From assembly GCF_019734195.1 (NCBI RefSeq), contig NZ_JAASHM010000010.1, positions 1 to 64,000 on the forward strand: a stretch of 64,000 nt of DNA, in the 5' to 3' direction. Made by a program: the position numbers and the translations under genes. Source of the stretch: Clostridium sp. K13 (GTDB lineage Bacteria > Bacillota > Clostridia > Clostridiales > Clostridiaceae). The notes below the pieces were generated by a model that had not been told where the DNA came from, made no database searches, and saw nothing but the letters and a program-made list of their open reading frames with translations. Each line of letters begins with the position of its first letter. Within the stretch, counting starts at the first letter, position 1. Below are positions 8,674 through 17,091 of this stretch, in pieces.

Positions 8674-9652
8674 TAAACGTACAATAATATTTGTAATTTG
8701 TAGTTTGTTACTCTTAGTAGGAGGATTGACTTTAGCTGTAAGGTTAGGGTCAGTCCATATTACTTTTTCAGATATTTGGAATAGTATCTTCAATTACAAT
8801 GAAACTTTAGAACTTATGCTAGTTAGAGATGTACGTATTCCAAGAACACTTTGTGTGTTATTTACTGGAGGAGTTTTAGGAGTAACAGGAGCAATGATTC
8901 AAGGTGTTACTAGAAACCCAATAGCAGAACCATCAATATTAGGTATAAGCCAAGGGGCAACTTTAGTAATAGCTATTTTTTATGCAGCTGGAATAGGAAT
9001 AACAACTCAAAATGTAATGATAGCATCTTTTATAGGTGCAGTAATAACTGGAATTATAGTTTTAGGTTTTATATCAAAAAAAGCAAATAATAACTCAATT
9101 GCAAAGATACTTTTAGCAGGAACAGCTATGAGTACATTCTTTATTTCTTTAACTACCGTAATTGGACTTTTATCAAACCAATCGCAAATGATAGGTTTTT
9201 GGGTATCAGGTGGCTTTAGAAATGCAAGTTGGGCAGATTTTAAATTAATATTTATTGTAGGAGTTATTGGTCTTATTATTGCAATATTATTATCACCAAA
9301 GATAAATATATTAAACTTAGGTGATGATGTAGCAATTGGACTTGGAGAAAATCCAGAAAAAATAAGATTTATTACTCTTATGGTTATGATACCAATGTGT
9401 GCAGCAGCAGTTGCAGTAGGAAAAAATATAGCATTTGTTGGCCTTATAGTACCACAAATAGTTAGAAAATTATTAGGTGAAGATTATAGAAGAAATATTC
9501 CATGTGCATTTTTACTTGGAGCAGTTCTTTTAACTTTTGCAGATGTTGCAGCAAGAATGATATTTAATCCTTATGAAACACCAATTGGTGTATTTACAGC
9601 ATTAATAGGAATACCATTCTTTATATCAGTAGCTAGAAAGGAGAGAGGATAA
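8660..9652 (+). CDS. FecCD-family siderophore permease, subunit 1
   Basis: 330 residues with about nine or ten hydrophobic segments, typical of the BtuC/FecCD permeases that import iron-siderophores or cobalamin. Family landmarks are VRDVRIPRTLCVLFTGGVLGV and GATMIQGVTRNPIAEPSILG near the N-terminus, with FVGLIVPQIVRKLLG as the cytoplasmic coupling helix. The start at 8660 lies inside the preceding gene and its stop overlaps the next start by one base, so the two permeases are translationally coupled. It probably pairs with the product of 9652. Confidence 0.92.
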   Translation: MKQSNKRTIIFVICSLLLLVGGLTLAVRLGSVHITFSDIWNSIFNYNETLELMLVRDVRIPRTLCVLFTGGVLGVTGAMIQGVTRNPIAEPSILGISQGATLVIAIFYAAGIGITTQNVMIASFIGAVITGIIVLGFISKKANNNSIAKILLAGTAMSTFFISLTTVIGLLSNQSQMIGFWVSGGFRNASWADFKLIFIVGVIGLIIAILLSPKINILNLGDDVAIGLGENPEKIRFITLMVMIPMCAAAVAVGKNIAFVGLIVPQIVRKLLGEDYRRNIPCAFLLGAVLLTFADVAARMIFNPYETPIGVFTALIGIPFFISVARKERG

Positions 9653-10659
9653 TGAATAAGAAAAAATTTAATATAGTTATAGCTGTATTAACAGTTTTAT
9701 TAGTTATCTCTTTTTTAGTTACTTTATGTTGGGGTACATATAAAATTTCACCTTTAGAAGTTATAAACACTCTTTTAGGTAATGGAACAAAGCTTCAAAA
9801 TACAGCAATATTAACAATAAGACTTCCAAGAATGTTAGTAGGAGTATTTGTAGCAATTGCATTATCAACAGCAGGGGCAATTCTTCAAACAGTTACTAAA
9901 AATGATTTAGCTGATACTGGGATAATAGGAATAAATGCTGGAGCAGCAGTAGCAGCAATAATGTTTATTACATATTCAACAGGAGCATATTATAGTGAGT
10001 TAGGACAGCTTTCAATATTTGTTTTACCATTTATGGCTATAGTAGGGGCAAGTATTACTGCTTTTATAATTTATATGATGTCTAGTAGAAAAGGAATAAA
10101 ACCTAAGAGACTTTTATTAATTGGTATTGGATTAAATGCTGGATTAAATGCATTTATAACTTTCTTTACTTTTAGAGGTGGTGTTGGAGACTACAATAGA
10201 GTGTTAGTTTGGACATCAGGAAGCCTTTGGGGATCAGGATGGAGTTATGCAAAAGTGATTATTCCAATAGTAGCAGTAATGTTTATGATAGTTTTATTAA
10301 ATCATAAAAAGTTAGATGTATTAAATCTTTCAGATGAGCTTGCTATATCATTAGGTTTAAACTTAGAAAGAGAAAGAAAAAGGTTTTTGAGCTTTGCAGT
10401 AATTTTAGCAGGAACAGCAACAGCTTTTGCAGGAAATATAGGGTTTTTAGGACTTATAGCTCCTCATATTGCAAGAAAGTTAGTTGGACCTTATCATAAA
10501 AAATTTATTATAGTATCAGCAATGATAAGTGTTATTATAGTTATTCTTGCAGATGCAGTTTCAAGAAATCTATTCTCACCAATTGAAATACCAGTTGGAA
10601 TAACAGTATCAATATTTGGTGTACCATACTTTATTTATTTAATGATGAAGGAGAAGTAA
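9652..10659 (+). CDS. FecCD-family siderophore permease, subunit 2
   Basis: 335 residues, homologous to the preceding permease, forming the second half of the membrane channel. Landmarks are LTIRLPRMLVGVFVAIALS, GAILQTVTKNDLADTGIIG and the coupling helix FLGLIAPHIARKLVG. The ATG shares its A with the TAA of the upstream gene. The ABC ATPase follows after 2 bases. The substrate is inferred from the binding protein and the Fur-like box. Confidence 0.92.
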   Translation: MNKKKFNIVIAVLTVLLVISFLVTLCWGTYKISPLEVINTLLGNGTKLQNTAILTIRLPRMLVGVFVAIALSTAGAILQTVTKNDLADTGIIGINAGAAVAAIMFITYSTGAYYSELGQLSIFVLPFMAIVGASITAFIIYMMSSRKGIKPKRLLLIGIGLNAGLNAFITFFTFRGGVGDYNRVLVWTSGSLWGSGWSYAKVIIPIVAVMFMIVLLNHKKLDVLNLSDELAISLGLNLERERKRFLSFAVILAGTATAFAGNIGFLGLIAPHIARKLVGPYHKKFIIVSAMISVIIVILADAVSRNLFSPIEIPVGITVSIFGVPYFIYLMMKEK

Positions 10660-10661
10660 TT

Positions 10662-11462
10662 ATGGAAGCTATTAGTGTAAAGAACTTAAGTGTTGCATAT
10701 GAAAATAATACTATAATTGAGGATATGAGCTTATCAATACCAAAGGGAAAAATAAGTATAATAATTGGAGCTAATGGATGTGGTAAATCAACCTTACTTA
10801 AGACAGTAGCAAGAATTAATAAGCCAAAGAATGGTGATATCTTTATAAATGGAAAGAACATAAAGAAAGTTAAAGAAAAGAATATAGCTAAAGAAGTTGC
10901 ATTTCTTCCTCAAGGACCTGTATGTCCAGATGGACTTACAGTAAGAGAACTTGTTGCTTTTGGAAGATTTCCTCATCAAAAAATGATAGGTGGACTTACT
11001 ACTCATGATAAGGAGCTTATTGATTGGGCAATAGAAGAAACAGGACTTAGTGAATTTGCAGATAGAGAAGTTGAAAATTTATCAGGTGGACAAAGACAAA
11101 GAGCATGGATTGCAATGACTTTAGCTCAAGAAACAGAAATAATAATGCTTGATGAACCTACTACATACTTAGATATGTCTTATCAATTAGAAGTTTTAGA
11201 GGTGCTTGAAAAGCTTAATAAAGAAAAGAATATTACAGTAGTTATAGTTCTTCATGAACTTAATAATGCTTGTAGATTCGCTCATAACATAATTGGACTT
11301 AAAAAAGGTAAGATTATATGCCAAGGTAAGCCATTGGATGTTATTAATAAAGAAAATTTAAAAACAATATATGGAATTGATGCTAATCTTACAATAAGTG
11401 AAGATGGTAAGTATCCAATATGTATGGAATATGACTTATTCAGGGGGACTAATGAAAAATAA
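10662..11462 (+). CDS. Siderophore ABC transporter ATPase (FecE/FhuC type)
   Basis: 266 residues containing the Walker A motif GANGCGKST (near 36-44), the Q-loop in FLPQGP, signature LSGGQRQRAWIAM, Walker B IIMLDEPTTYLD and the switch His in IVLHELN. The ATPase drives import through the two FecCD permeases just upstream. Its last 11 nt overlap the start of the MFS gene, so all five genes form one transcription unit. Confidence 0.94.
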   Translation: MEAISVKNLSVAYENNTIIEDMSLSIPKGKISIIIGANGCGKSTLLKTVARINKPKNGDIFINGKNIKKVKEKNIAKEVAFLPQGPVCPDGLTVRELVAFGRFPHQKMIGGLTTHDKELIDWAIEETGLSEFADREVENLSGGQRQRAWIAMTLAQETEIIMLDEPTTYLDMSYQLEVLEVLEKLNKEKNITVVIVLHELNNACRFAHNIIGLKKGKIICQGKPLDVINKENLKTIYGIDANLTISEDGKYPICMEYDLFRGTNEK

Positions 11463-12708
11463 AAATTTTATAATAATAGTTATAGGGCAGATTATTTCGC
11501 TGTTTGGTAATGCCATTCAAAGATTTAGTATGTCATTATATCTATTAGAATTTACAGGGAGTACAGCTGTTTTTTCTACTATATTAGCAATATCAACTAT
11601 ACCTTATATTATATTTGCACCAATTTCAGGTAGGCTTTCTGATAATATAAACAGAAAAAAGATAATGGTTTATTTAGATTTAATCTGTTCATTATTAATT
11701 GGAGGTTATGCATTTATATTATTAAGAGGTCATGATCATGAAATTATAGTTGGAACTGTAATGTTTGTATTATCAATATGTGCAACCTTATATGGACCAG
11801 CAGTTACTTCATCTATTCCACAAATAGTAGAAGAAGAAAAATTAACTTCTGCAAATGGAATAATAAATCAAGTTGGATCAATTGTAAACTTTGCAGGGCC
11901 AATACTTGCAGGATTACTTTATGGAATATTAGGTATTAAAATTATAGTAATAATAAATGCTATAAGCTTCTTAATATCAGCTATTATGGAAATGTTTTTA
12001 GATATTCCAGACATAGTTAAAAAAGAAGAATCAAGTAGTGATAAAAATGAAAAAGTAATATCTATGAATTTTGTAAAAAAATCATGTGTAGATATGAAAG
12101 AAAGCTTTATTTACTTAAAGAAAGAAAAGAAGGTTATATTAGGAATTATAGCTTCTTATGCATTATGTAATATTTTCTTAGTACCAATATTATCAATAGT
12201 TGCACCATACTTTATAAATGTATTCTTAGGACTTCCATCACAAGTTTTTGGAATAGTAGAAGCAATATGTGTTTTAGGAATGATATTAGGAGGGTTCTGG
12301 ATAAGTGTAAAACCTAATATGTTCTCTATTAAAAAAGTACATTATACATATTTTCCAATGATATTTGGAGTTATTCTTATGTCTATATTAGGTTTTATAA
12401 GGTTAAATGCTTATGCTTTAGCAGGAATTTTTGCTTTTGGTGGACTTGCAATAATGTTATCATTAGCTTTATCTAATGTATTAACTTTAACATTTATACA
12501 AAAACAAATTCCAGGTAATATGTTAGGGAGAGTATCAGCATTTTCAACAGCAGTAGCAACTATAAGTGTTGCACCAGGACAAATACTATTTGGACAAGTT
12601 ATAGATAGGGGAGTACCAATAAGTATAATACTTATTGTATCTGCTATATGTAATATTGGGCTTATGTTATTTATTAAATGGAATGTACGTAATGTAAAAG
12701 TTAATTAA
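11452..12708 (+). CDS. MFS transporter in the siderophore operon
   Basis: 418 residues starting at ATG 11452 (AGGGGG directly upstream; an earlier in-frame start at 11398 would sit deep in the ATPase gene). Twelve predicted transmembrane segments. The MFS motif A appears in the first cytoplasmic loop as GRLSDNINRKK, and the layout is that of the drug:H+ DHA3/EntS-like group. It overlaps the ATPase gene by 11 nt. Siderophore export or recycling, or import of a xenosiderophore, is plausible from context but not shown by the sequence. No siderophore biosynthesis genes are visible nearby. Confidence 0.85.
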   Translation: MKNKNFIIIVIGQIISLFGNAIQRFSMSLYLLEFTGSTAVFSTILAISTIPYIIFAPISGRLSDNINRKKIMVYLDLICSLLIGGYAFILLRGHDHEIIVGTVMFVLSICATLYGPAVTSSIPQIVEEEKLTSANGIINQVGSIVNFAGPILAGLLYGILGIKIIVIINAISFLISAIMEMFLDIPDIVKKEESSSDKNEKVISMNFVKKSCVDMKESFIYLKKEKKVILGIIASYALCNIFLVPILSIVAPYFINVFLGLPSQVFGIVEAICVLGMILGGFWISVKPNMFSIKKVHYTYFPMIFGVILMSILGFIRLNAYALAGIFAFGGLAIMLSLALSNVLTLTFIQKQIPGNMLGRVSAFSTAVATISVAPGQILFGQVIDRGVPISIILIVSAICNIGLMLFIKWNVRNVKVN

Positions 12709-12715
12709 TATAAAA

Positions 12716-12764
12716 CAAAACTACTTTCAATTGATTTTATTTCAAGTGAAAGTAGTTTTTATTT
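12716..12764. terminator. Bidirectional terminator after the siderophore operon
   Basis: CTACTTTCAATTGA (12721-12734) pairs with TCAAGTGAAAGTAG (12742-12755) with one mismatch, followed by TTTTT. It separates convergent MFS and MATE genes. Confidence 0.85.
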
Positions 12765-12776
12765 TAATAAATTTTA

Positions 12777-14159
12777 TTAAGCATATTTATATTTAGATTT
12801 ATATTTTTTTAGATAAAATATAGATACTATAAGTGATAAAAGTTCAGAAACAGGTACGGATAACCAAACTCCATTTATTCCAATTAGTAATGGTAATACT
12901 AAAACAGATATTACTATAAATACTAAGGTTCTTAGGAAAGATATAATTGCTGATATCTTACCATTAGAAAGAGCTGTAAATAATGCAGATGTAAAAAGAT
13001 TTAATCCCATAAATAAAAATGAAATAGAAAAAAGTTTTAAACCTATATTAGATAATTTATATACATTAGTTCCATTGCTTGTGAATATTGAAACTAATAA
13101 ATCAGATTTTAATAATCCAAACATAAATACAAGAATAGATACTACAAGAATTCCAATTATGCTAAGCTTATAAATTTTATGAAGGCGATCATTATCTTTT
13201 TTGCCATAATTAAAGCTTATTAATGGAGAGCATCCCATAGAATATCCCATAAAGACAGCTACTAATAATCCTTGAATATAAAGTATTACAGTAACTGCAG
13301 CAACGCCATCTACACCTATTAACTTCATTAAAATGTTATTAAATAATAAAGTTACTATGCTAGCAGAGAGAGAAGATACCATTTCAGAAGAACCATTAAT
13401 ACAAGTTTCAGATAAAAGTTTTAAGTTAAAAATCTTAGTTTTTACAATATATAATGAATTCTTACGATTGAATATAAAATATGCTAAACCTAAAAGTCCA
13501 GGGATAGAATATCCTATACCTGTAGCAATAGCAGCTCCGGAAATACCAAAGTTAAGGACCTTTATAAAAACATAATCTAAAATTACATTACTTATCCCAC
13601 CTATAATAGTAAAAGTAAGACCTAAATTAGCCTTTCCAATAGTAATAAAAAATGTTTGGAATACTACAGAAAACATAGTTGCAGGCAAAAATATTAAACT
13701 TATTACTGCATAGTTAAAGCAATAATTATAAATAGAGTCATTTGCTCCTAAAAACTTTAAAAGTGGATTTATAAATATAAAACTCAATATAGAAATAATA
13801 ACACTTAAAGCTATAGAAATAAAAACTATAGTTGAAAAATCCTTTCTTGCTTCATTTTCTTTTCTTTCTCCCATTTTTTTAGAGATTATAGCATTACCAC
13901 CTGTAGAAAGCATTGTAGATATAGCAATAACAGTCATGATTATTGGGAAGACTATATTTATTGCAGATAAAGCATCAGTTCCAACAAATCTTGAAACAAA
14001 CATTCCATCTACCATAGTATATAAATTCATAAATACCATTCCAATAATTGATGGAAGAGAAAATAAAAATAGTGATTTTGCTGTAATTTTTTTATCTAAT
14101 GCATTATCAGTATAATTATCTATAGATGTTTCTTGTGATTTTTCCATAGAACAATTCAT
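12777..14159 (-). CDS. MATE-family multidrug/Na+ efflux transporter
   Basis: 460 residues with twelve hydrophobic segments in the two-bundle MATE pattern: a short charged N-terminus, then LFLFSLPSIIGMVFMNLYTM and DGMFVSRFVGTDALSAI in helices 1-2, and the mirrored GCSPLISFNYGKKD in the second half. It starts at 14159 behind AGGAG. It is transcribed divergently from a BmrR-like MerR regulator, and its promoter has the 19-bp spacer and central dyad typical of MerR-activated genes, so drug-induced expression is likely. The substrates are unknown. Confidence 0.92.
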   Translation of the reverse strand: MNCSMEKSQETSIDNYTDNALDKKITAKSLFLFSLPSIIGMVFMNLYTMVDGMFVSRFVGTDALSAINIVFPIIMTVIAISTMLSTGGNAIISKKMGERKENEARKDFSTIVFISIALSVIISILSFIFINPLLKFLGANDSIYNYCFNYAVISLIFLPATMFSVVFQTFFITIGKANLGLTFTIIGGISNVILDYVFIKVLNFGISGAAIATGIGYSIPGLLGLAYFIFNRKNSLYIVKTKIFNLKLLSETCINGSSEMVSSLSASIVTLLFNNILMKLIGVDGVAAVTVILYIQGLLVAVFMGYSMGCSPLISFNYGKKDNDRLHKIYKLSIIGILVVSILVFMFGLLKSDLLVSIFTSNGTNVYKLSNIGLKLFSISFLFMGLNLFTSALFTALSNGKISAIISFLRTLVFIVISVLVLPLLIGINGVWLSVPVSELLSLIVSIFYLKKYKSKYKYA

Positions 14160-14171
14160 AAAATCATCTCC

Positions 14172-14200
14172 TTGTCTATTTAATTATTTAAGAATACAAT
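14172..14200 (+). promoter_or_regulatory. Sigma-A promoter of the MerR-family regulator gene
   Basis: TTGTCT (14172-14177) and TACAAT (14195-14200) with a 17-base spacer. The expected start site is about 14207, just before the MerR dyad at 14212-14232, so the regulator could repress its own gene. Confidence 0.65.
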
Positions 14201-14204
14201 AGAA

Positions 14205-14235
14205 AATATAAACTATGTTGTTACAACATAGTCAA
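14205..14235 (-). promoter_or_regulatory. MATE promoter with 19-bp spacer (MerR-activated type)
   Basis: On the minus strand, TTGACT (14235-14230) and TATATT (14210-14205) are separated by 19 bases. Over-long 19-bp spacers are the hallmark of MerR-family promoters, where the activator twists the DNA to bring -35 and -10 into phase. The perfect dyad lies across this spacer. Confidence 0.78.
14212..14232. promoter_or_regulatory. MerR/BmrR-type operator dyad
   Basis: Two perfect 10-bp arms, ACTATGTTGT and ACAACATAGT, around a single central base. The dyad lies in the spacer of the MATE promoter and just downstream of the regulator's own predicted start site, so one site could serve both genes. 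Confidence 0.8.
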
Positions 14236-14244
14236 GGAGGAAGA

Positions 14245-15042
14245 ATGAAAAAATCATTATTTACAACAGGTAAGTTTGCAGAGTTATGTGAAACAACAAA
14301 AGAGACTCTTAGACATTATAAAAATATAGGACTTTTAAAGCCAGAGGTAAAAGAGCAGAATGGGTATCAATATTATTCGCAAAGTCAATTATATGATTAT
14401 TATTTAATAAATACTTTAAAAAATACAGGTTGTTCTTTGAATCAAATAAATAAATATATTAATAATGAAGAAGCTGACTTAAGGGTATTATTAGAAGAGC
14501 AATTAGAACAAATATTAATAGAAAAACGGAATATAGAAAAAAGAGAACAGGTTATTAAACAAAGTATTAATAAATATGATTTAATAAAAGATTATGTAAA
14601 TTTTAATAGTTGTTATATTAGTGAAGAAGATGATGAATATTTTGTTATAACTGCATTAAAGGATGTTGAATCAAATAGTGAGTGGATGAAAAGTATTAAT
14701 AATCATTTAAGATACTGTGAAGAAAATAGGTTTAGTATAGAGTATCAATTATCATATATGGCAATACTTGCTGAAGAAGAAAGAGATTTTAAATATTATA
14801 TTGCTAGTAAGGTTTATTCAAAAGTAGAATGTGAAAGGCTTCATATAAAAGCTAAGGGAAAATATATAAAGTATATACATAAAGGTGAATATAAACCAGT
14901 AGAGATTTATAATATTATAGAAAAGTATGCTAATGAAAATAATTTAGTTATTGGTAAAAACTCATATGAGTCTGAAGTTTCTTTATATAGACAAGGATAT
15001 GAAGAAGATTATGTAACTGAAATTTCAGTAGAAATTAAGTAG
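14245..15042 (+). CDS. MerR-family multidrug regulator, BmrR-like
   Basis: 265 residues from ATG 14245 (AAGGAGG at 14234-14240; the earlier in-frame start at 14215 lies within the operator). The N-terminal winged helix has the MerR pattern FTTGKFAELCETTKETLRHY with KNIGLLKPE. A coiled-coil dimerisation helix (about 75-110) follows, and residues 115-265 resemble the GyrI/BmrR effector-binding domain (a C-terminal YIHKGEYKP strand and acidic DYVTEISVEI). It is divergent from the MATE exporter and very likely its drug-responsive activator. Confidence 0.88.
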   Translation: MKKSLFTTGKFAELCETTKETLRHYKNIGLLKPEVKEQNGYQYYSQSQLYDYYLINTLKNTGCSLNQINKYINNEEADLRVLLEEQLEQILIEKRNIEKREQVIKQSINKYDLIKDYVNFNSCYISEEDDEYFVITALKDVESNSEWMKSINNHLRYCEENRFSIEYQLSYMAILAEEERDFKYYIASKVYSKVECERLHIKAKGKYIKYIHKGEYKPVEIYNIIEKYANENNLVIGKNSYESEVSLYRQGYEEDYVTEISVEIK

Positions 15043-15082
15043 CAGTGCATCTAGTAGAAGAAATTATATTAGTTAATTATTT

Positions 15083-15165
15083 AATGGAGTTTTATTAAAA
15101 TTATAATTGGACAAAGTTTTTTATTGTTCAATTATCATAGTTTGATATAGCTCCATTTTTATTTT
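15083..15165 (+). terminator. Terminator-like extended hairpin after the MerR gene
   Basis: Outer arms ATGGAG (15085-) and GCTCCAT (15150-), and inner arms ATAATTG and CAATTAT, followed by TTTTTATTTT. The stem is interrupted but ends in a clear T-run. Confidence 0.6.
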
Positions 15166-15185
15166 ATAAGAATAAATTGTTGCAG

Positions 15186-15210
15186 TAGTAACTTAAAAGT
15201 GCCTAATTGT
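15186..15210 (+). promoter_or_regulatory. Shared redox operator, copy 1 (upstream of thioredoxin)
   Basis: A 25-bp sequence matching the copy at 18038-18062 at 22 of 25 positions. Its core is an imperfect dyad, TAGTAACT and AGTGCCTA around a short A-rich centre, followed by AATTGT. Its last four bases are the first four of the -35 box. An HxlR regulator is encoded between the two copies and is the obvious candidate binder (inference). Confidence 0.65.
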
Positions 15211-15235
15211 TAGAAGATAAATAGGTTGATACAAT
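15207..15235 (+). promoter_or_regulatory. Sigma-A promoter of the trx-rclA-hxlR transcription unit
   Basis: TTGTTA (15207-15212) and TACAAT (15230-15235) with a 17-base spacer, 72 bases before the thioredoxin start. The -35 box is overlapped by the shared operator. Confidence 0.7.
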
Positions 15236-15306
15236 GAAGTCAGTTAATAGATTACAAAAATAATAAGATTAAGTTAATAAAATATGAATATTTTGGAGGA
15301 ATTAAT

Positions 15307-15621
15307 ATGATAAAACATATAAATGAAAAAGAATTTAACATGGAAGTTTTAAAGGAAGAGGGAATGGTTGTTGTAGATTTCTTTGCAACTTGGTGTGGAC
15401 CTTGTAAAATGTTAGCTCCTGTATTAGAAGATGTTCAAGAAGAAATGAAGAATGTAAAAATAGTTAAGGTTGATATAGATGAAAACCCTAATGTAGCAAG
15501 TGAGTATAAAGTTAAAAATATACCAACAATAAAAGTATTTAAAAATGGAGAAGAAATTACTACAAATGTGGGGTTCTTACCTAAGGGTGCTTTAGTAGAA
15601 ATGATAAATAAATCAATTTAG
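15307..15621 (+). CDS. trxA: Thioredoxin
   Basis: 104 residues, full length for a classical thioredoxin. The active site is ATWCGPCKM with C30 and C33, and the cis-proline is in NIPTIKVF. It starts at ATG 15307 behind GGAGG. It is the first gene of a redox cluster (RclA-like flavoprotein, anchored unknown protein, HxlR regulator). No dedicated thioredoxin reductase follows, so electrons must come from elsewhere or from the neighbouring flavoprotein (speculative). Confidence 0.95.
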   Translation: MIKHINEKEFNMEVLKEEGMVVVDFFATWCGPCKMLAPVLEDVQEEMKNVKIVKVDIDENPNVASEYKVKNIPTIKVFKNGEEITTNVGFLPKGALVEMINKSI

Positions 15622-15630
15622 GTTAGCCTA

Positions 15631-15675
15631 CTCCCAGGAGATAAAGAATTATTAATTTTCTCCTGGGGATTTTTT
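15631..15675 (+). terminator. Intra-operon terminator/attenuator after thioredoxin
   Basis: CCCAGGAGA (15633-15641) pairs perfectly with TCTCCTGGG (15659-15667), then a T-run. It leaves only about 20 bases before the next start codon, too few for a separate promoter, so downstream genes probably depend on read-through. Confidence 0.85.
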
Positions 15676-15696
15676 ATAATGAGGAGGACAAAAAAT

Positions 15697-17073
15697 ATGA
15701 ATAAGTATGATGCTATAATAATTGGATTTGGAAAAGGTGGAAAAACTCTAGCTGGGTTTTTAGGAAAACAAGGAAAAAAAGTAGCTTTAATTGAAAAGTC
15801 AGAAATGATGTATGGTGGAACTTGTATTAATATTGGATGTATTCCAACTAAAAGGTTAGTTCATAAGTCAAAAGTAGCTTTATATAAGAAGTTAAATTCT
15901 TTTGAAGAAAAAGCTGAAGAATATAGAAGGGCAATAGAAGAAAAAGAAGAGCTAGTTAAAATGTTAAGAGGAAAAAATTATAACATGTTAGATAACAATG
16001 AAAATATAACTATATACACAGGAACAGCATCTTTTATATCTAATACAGAGGTTGAAATATATACTGAAGATAGAAAATTAATTATAGAAGGTGAAAAAAT
16101 ATTTATAAATACTGGAGCAACTACTGTAATACCTAATATTCCAGGAATAAATGATAGTAAGAGAATATATACAAGTACTCAAATATTAGATTTAAAGGAA
16201 TTACCTAAGCATTTAGTAATTGTTGGTGGAGGTTATATTGGATTAGAGTTTGCATCAATATATGCAAGTTTTGGATCAAAGGTTACTGTAATAGAAACAT
16301 CAGATAGAATAGCAGGAAGAGAAGACAAAGATATTTCAGATAATATTAGAGAAATACTAGAAAATAAAGGTATTTCATTTATATTAAACTCTAATGTTAC
16401 ATCATTTAATGAAAATAGTGATGAAGTCACTGTTTCATACTTTAATAAATTATATAATAAGGATGAAAATATTAATGGTGACGCAGTATTAATTGCAACT
16501 GGAAGAAAACCTAATATAGAAGGATTAAATTTAGATTTAGCAGGAGTAAAGGTTACTGAAAGAGGGGCAATAGCTGTTGATAATAAGTTAAAGACAAGCG
16601 TTGATAATATATGGGCTATTGGAGATGTTAATGGTGGACCTCAATTCACATATATATCTTTAGATGATTTTAGAATTATTAAGGATAATTTACTTGGTGA
16701 AGGTAAGAGAACAACTGATGATAGACAAGTTATACCTTATTCTGTATTTATTGAACCAAATTTATCTAGGGTTGGATTAAGTGAAGAAGAGGAAAGAGCA
16801 CAAGGATATGATATAAAAGTAGCAAAATTACAAGTAGCTGCAATTCCAAGAGCAAGGGTAATTGGAGAAATTGAAGGGATTATGAAGGCTATAGTAGATG
16901 CAAAGACAAATAAAATATTAGGATGTACATTATTATCTCCTGAGTCTAGTGAATTGATAAATATAATAAGCATTGCAATGAGAGCAAATTTAGATTATAC
17001 ATTTATTCGTGACAATATATTTACTCATCCAACTATGAGTGAAGCATTAAATGATTTGTTTGCATTAATTTAA
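15697..17073 (+). CDS. rclA: RclA-like flavin disulfide oxidoreductase (candidate hypothiocyanous/chlorine-stress reductase)
   Basis: 458 residues starting at ATG 15697, with GAGGAGG at 15681-15687; the earlier in-frame ATG at 15679 precedes that ribosome binding site and is rejected. The FAD-binding N-terminus is YDAIIIGFGKGGKTLAG. The redox-active cysteines C43 and C48 lie in YGGTCINIGCIPTK, a form characteristic of RclA and bacterial hypothiocyanous acid reductases rather than of lipoamide dehydrogenase. An NAD(P)-binding GGGYIGLEFA and a C-terminal dimer domain with FTHPTMSEA follow. RclA-type enzymes protect against reactive chlorine or HOSCN, which fits the thioredoxin, CcdA-TlpA and HxlR neighbours. 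MerA-like metal reductase is the alternative, but the N-terminal match favours RclA. Confidence 0.82.
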   Translation: MNKYDAIIIGFGKGGKTLAGFLGKQGKKVALIEKSEMMYGGTCINIGCIPTKRLVHKSKVALYKKLNSFEEKAEEYRRAIEEKEELVKMLRGKNYNMLDNNENITIYTGTASFISNTEVEIYTEDRKLIIEGEKIFINTGATTVIPNIPGINDSKRIYTSTQILDLKELPKHLVIVGGGYIGLEFASIYASFGSKVTVIETSDRIAGREDKDISDNIREILENKGISFILNSNVTSFNENSDEVTVSYFNKLYNKDENINGDAVLIATGRKPNIEGLNLDLAGVKVTERGAIAVDNKLKTSVDNIWAIGDVNGGPQFTYISLDDFRIIKDNLLGEGKRTTDDRQVIPYSVFIEPNLSRVGLSEEEERAQGYDIKVAKLQVAAIPRARVIGEIEGIMKAIVDAKTNKILGCTLLSPESSELINIISIAMRANLDYTFIRDNIFTHPTMSEALNDLFALI

Positions 17074-17091
17074 GTACAAGGAGAAAAATTA

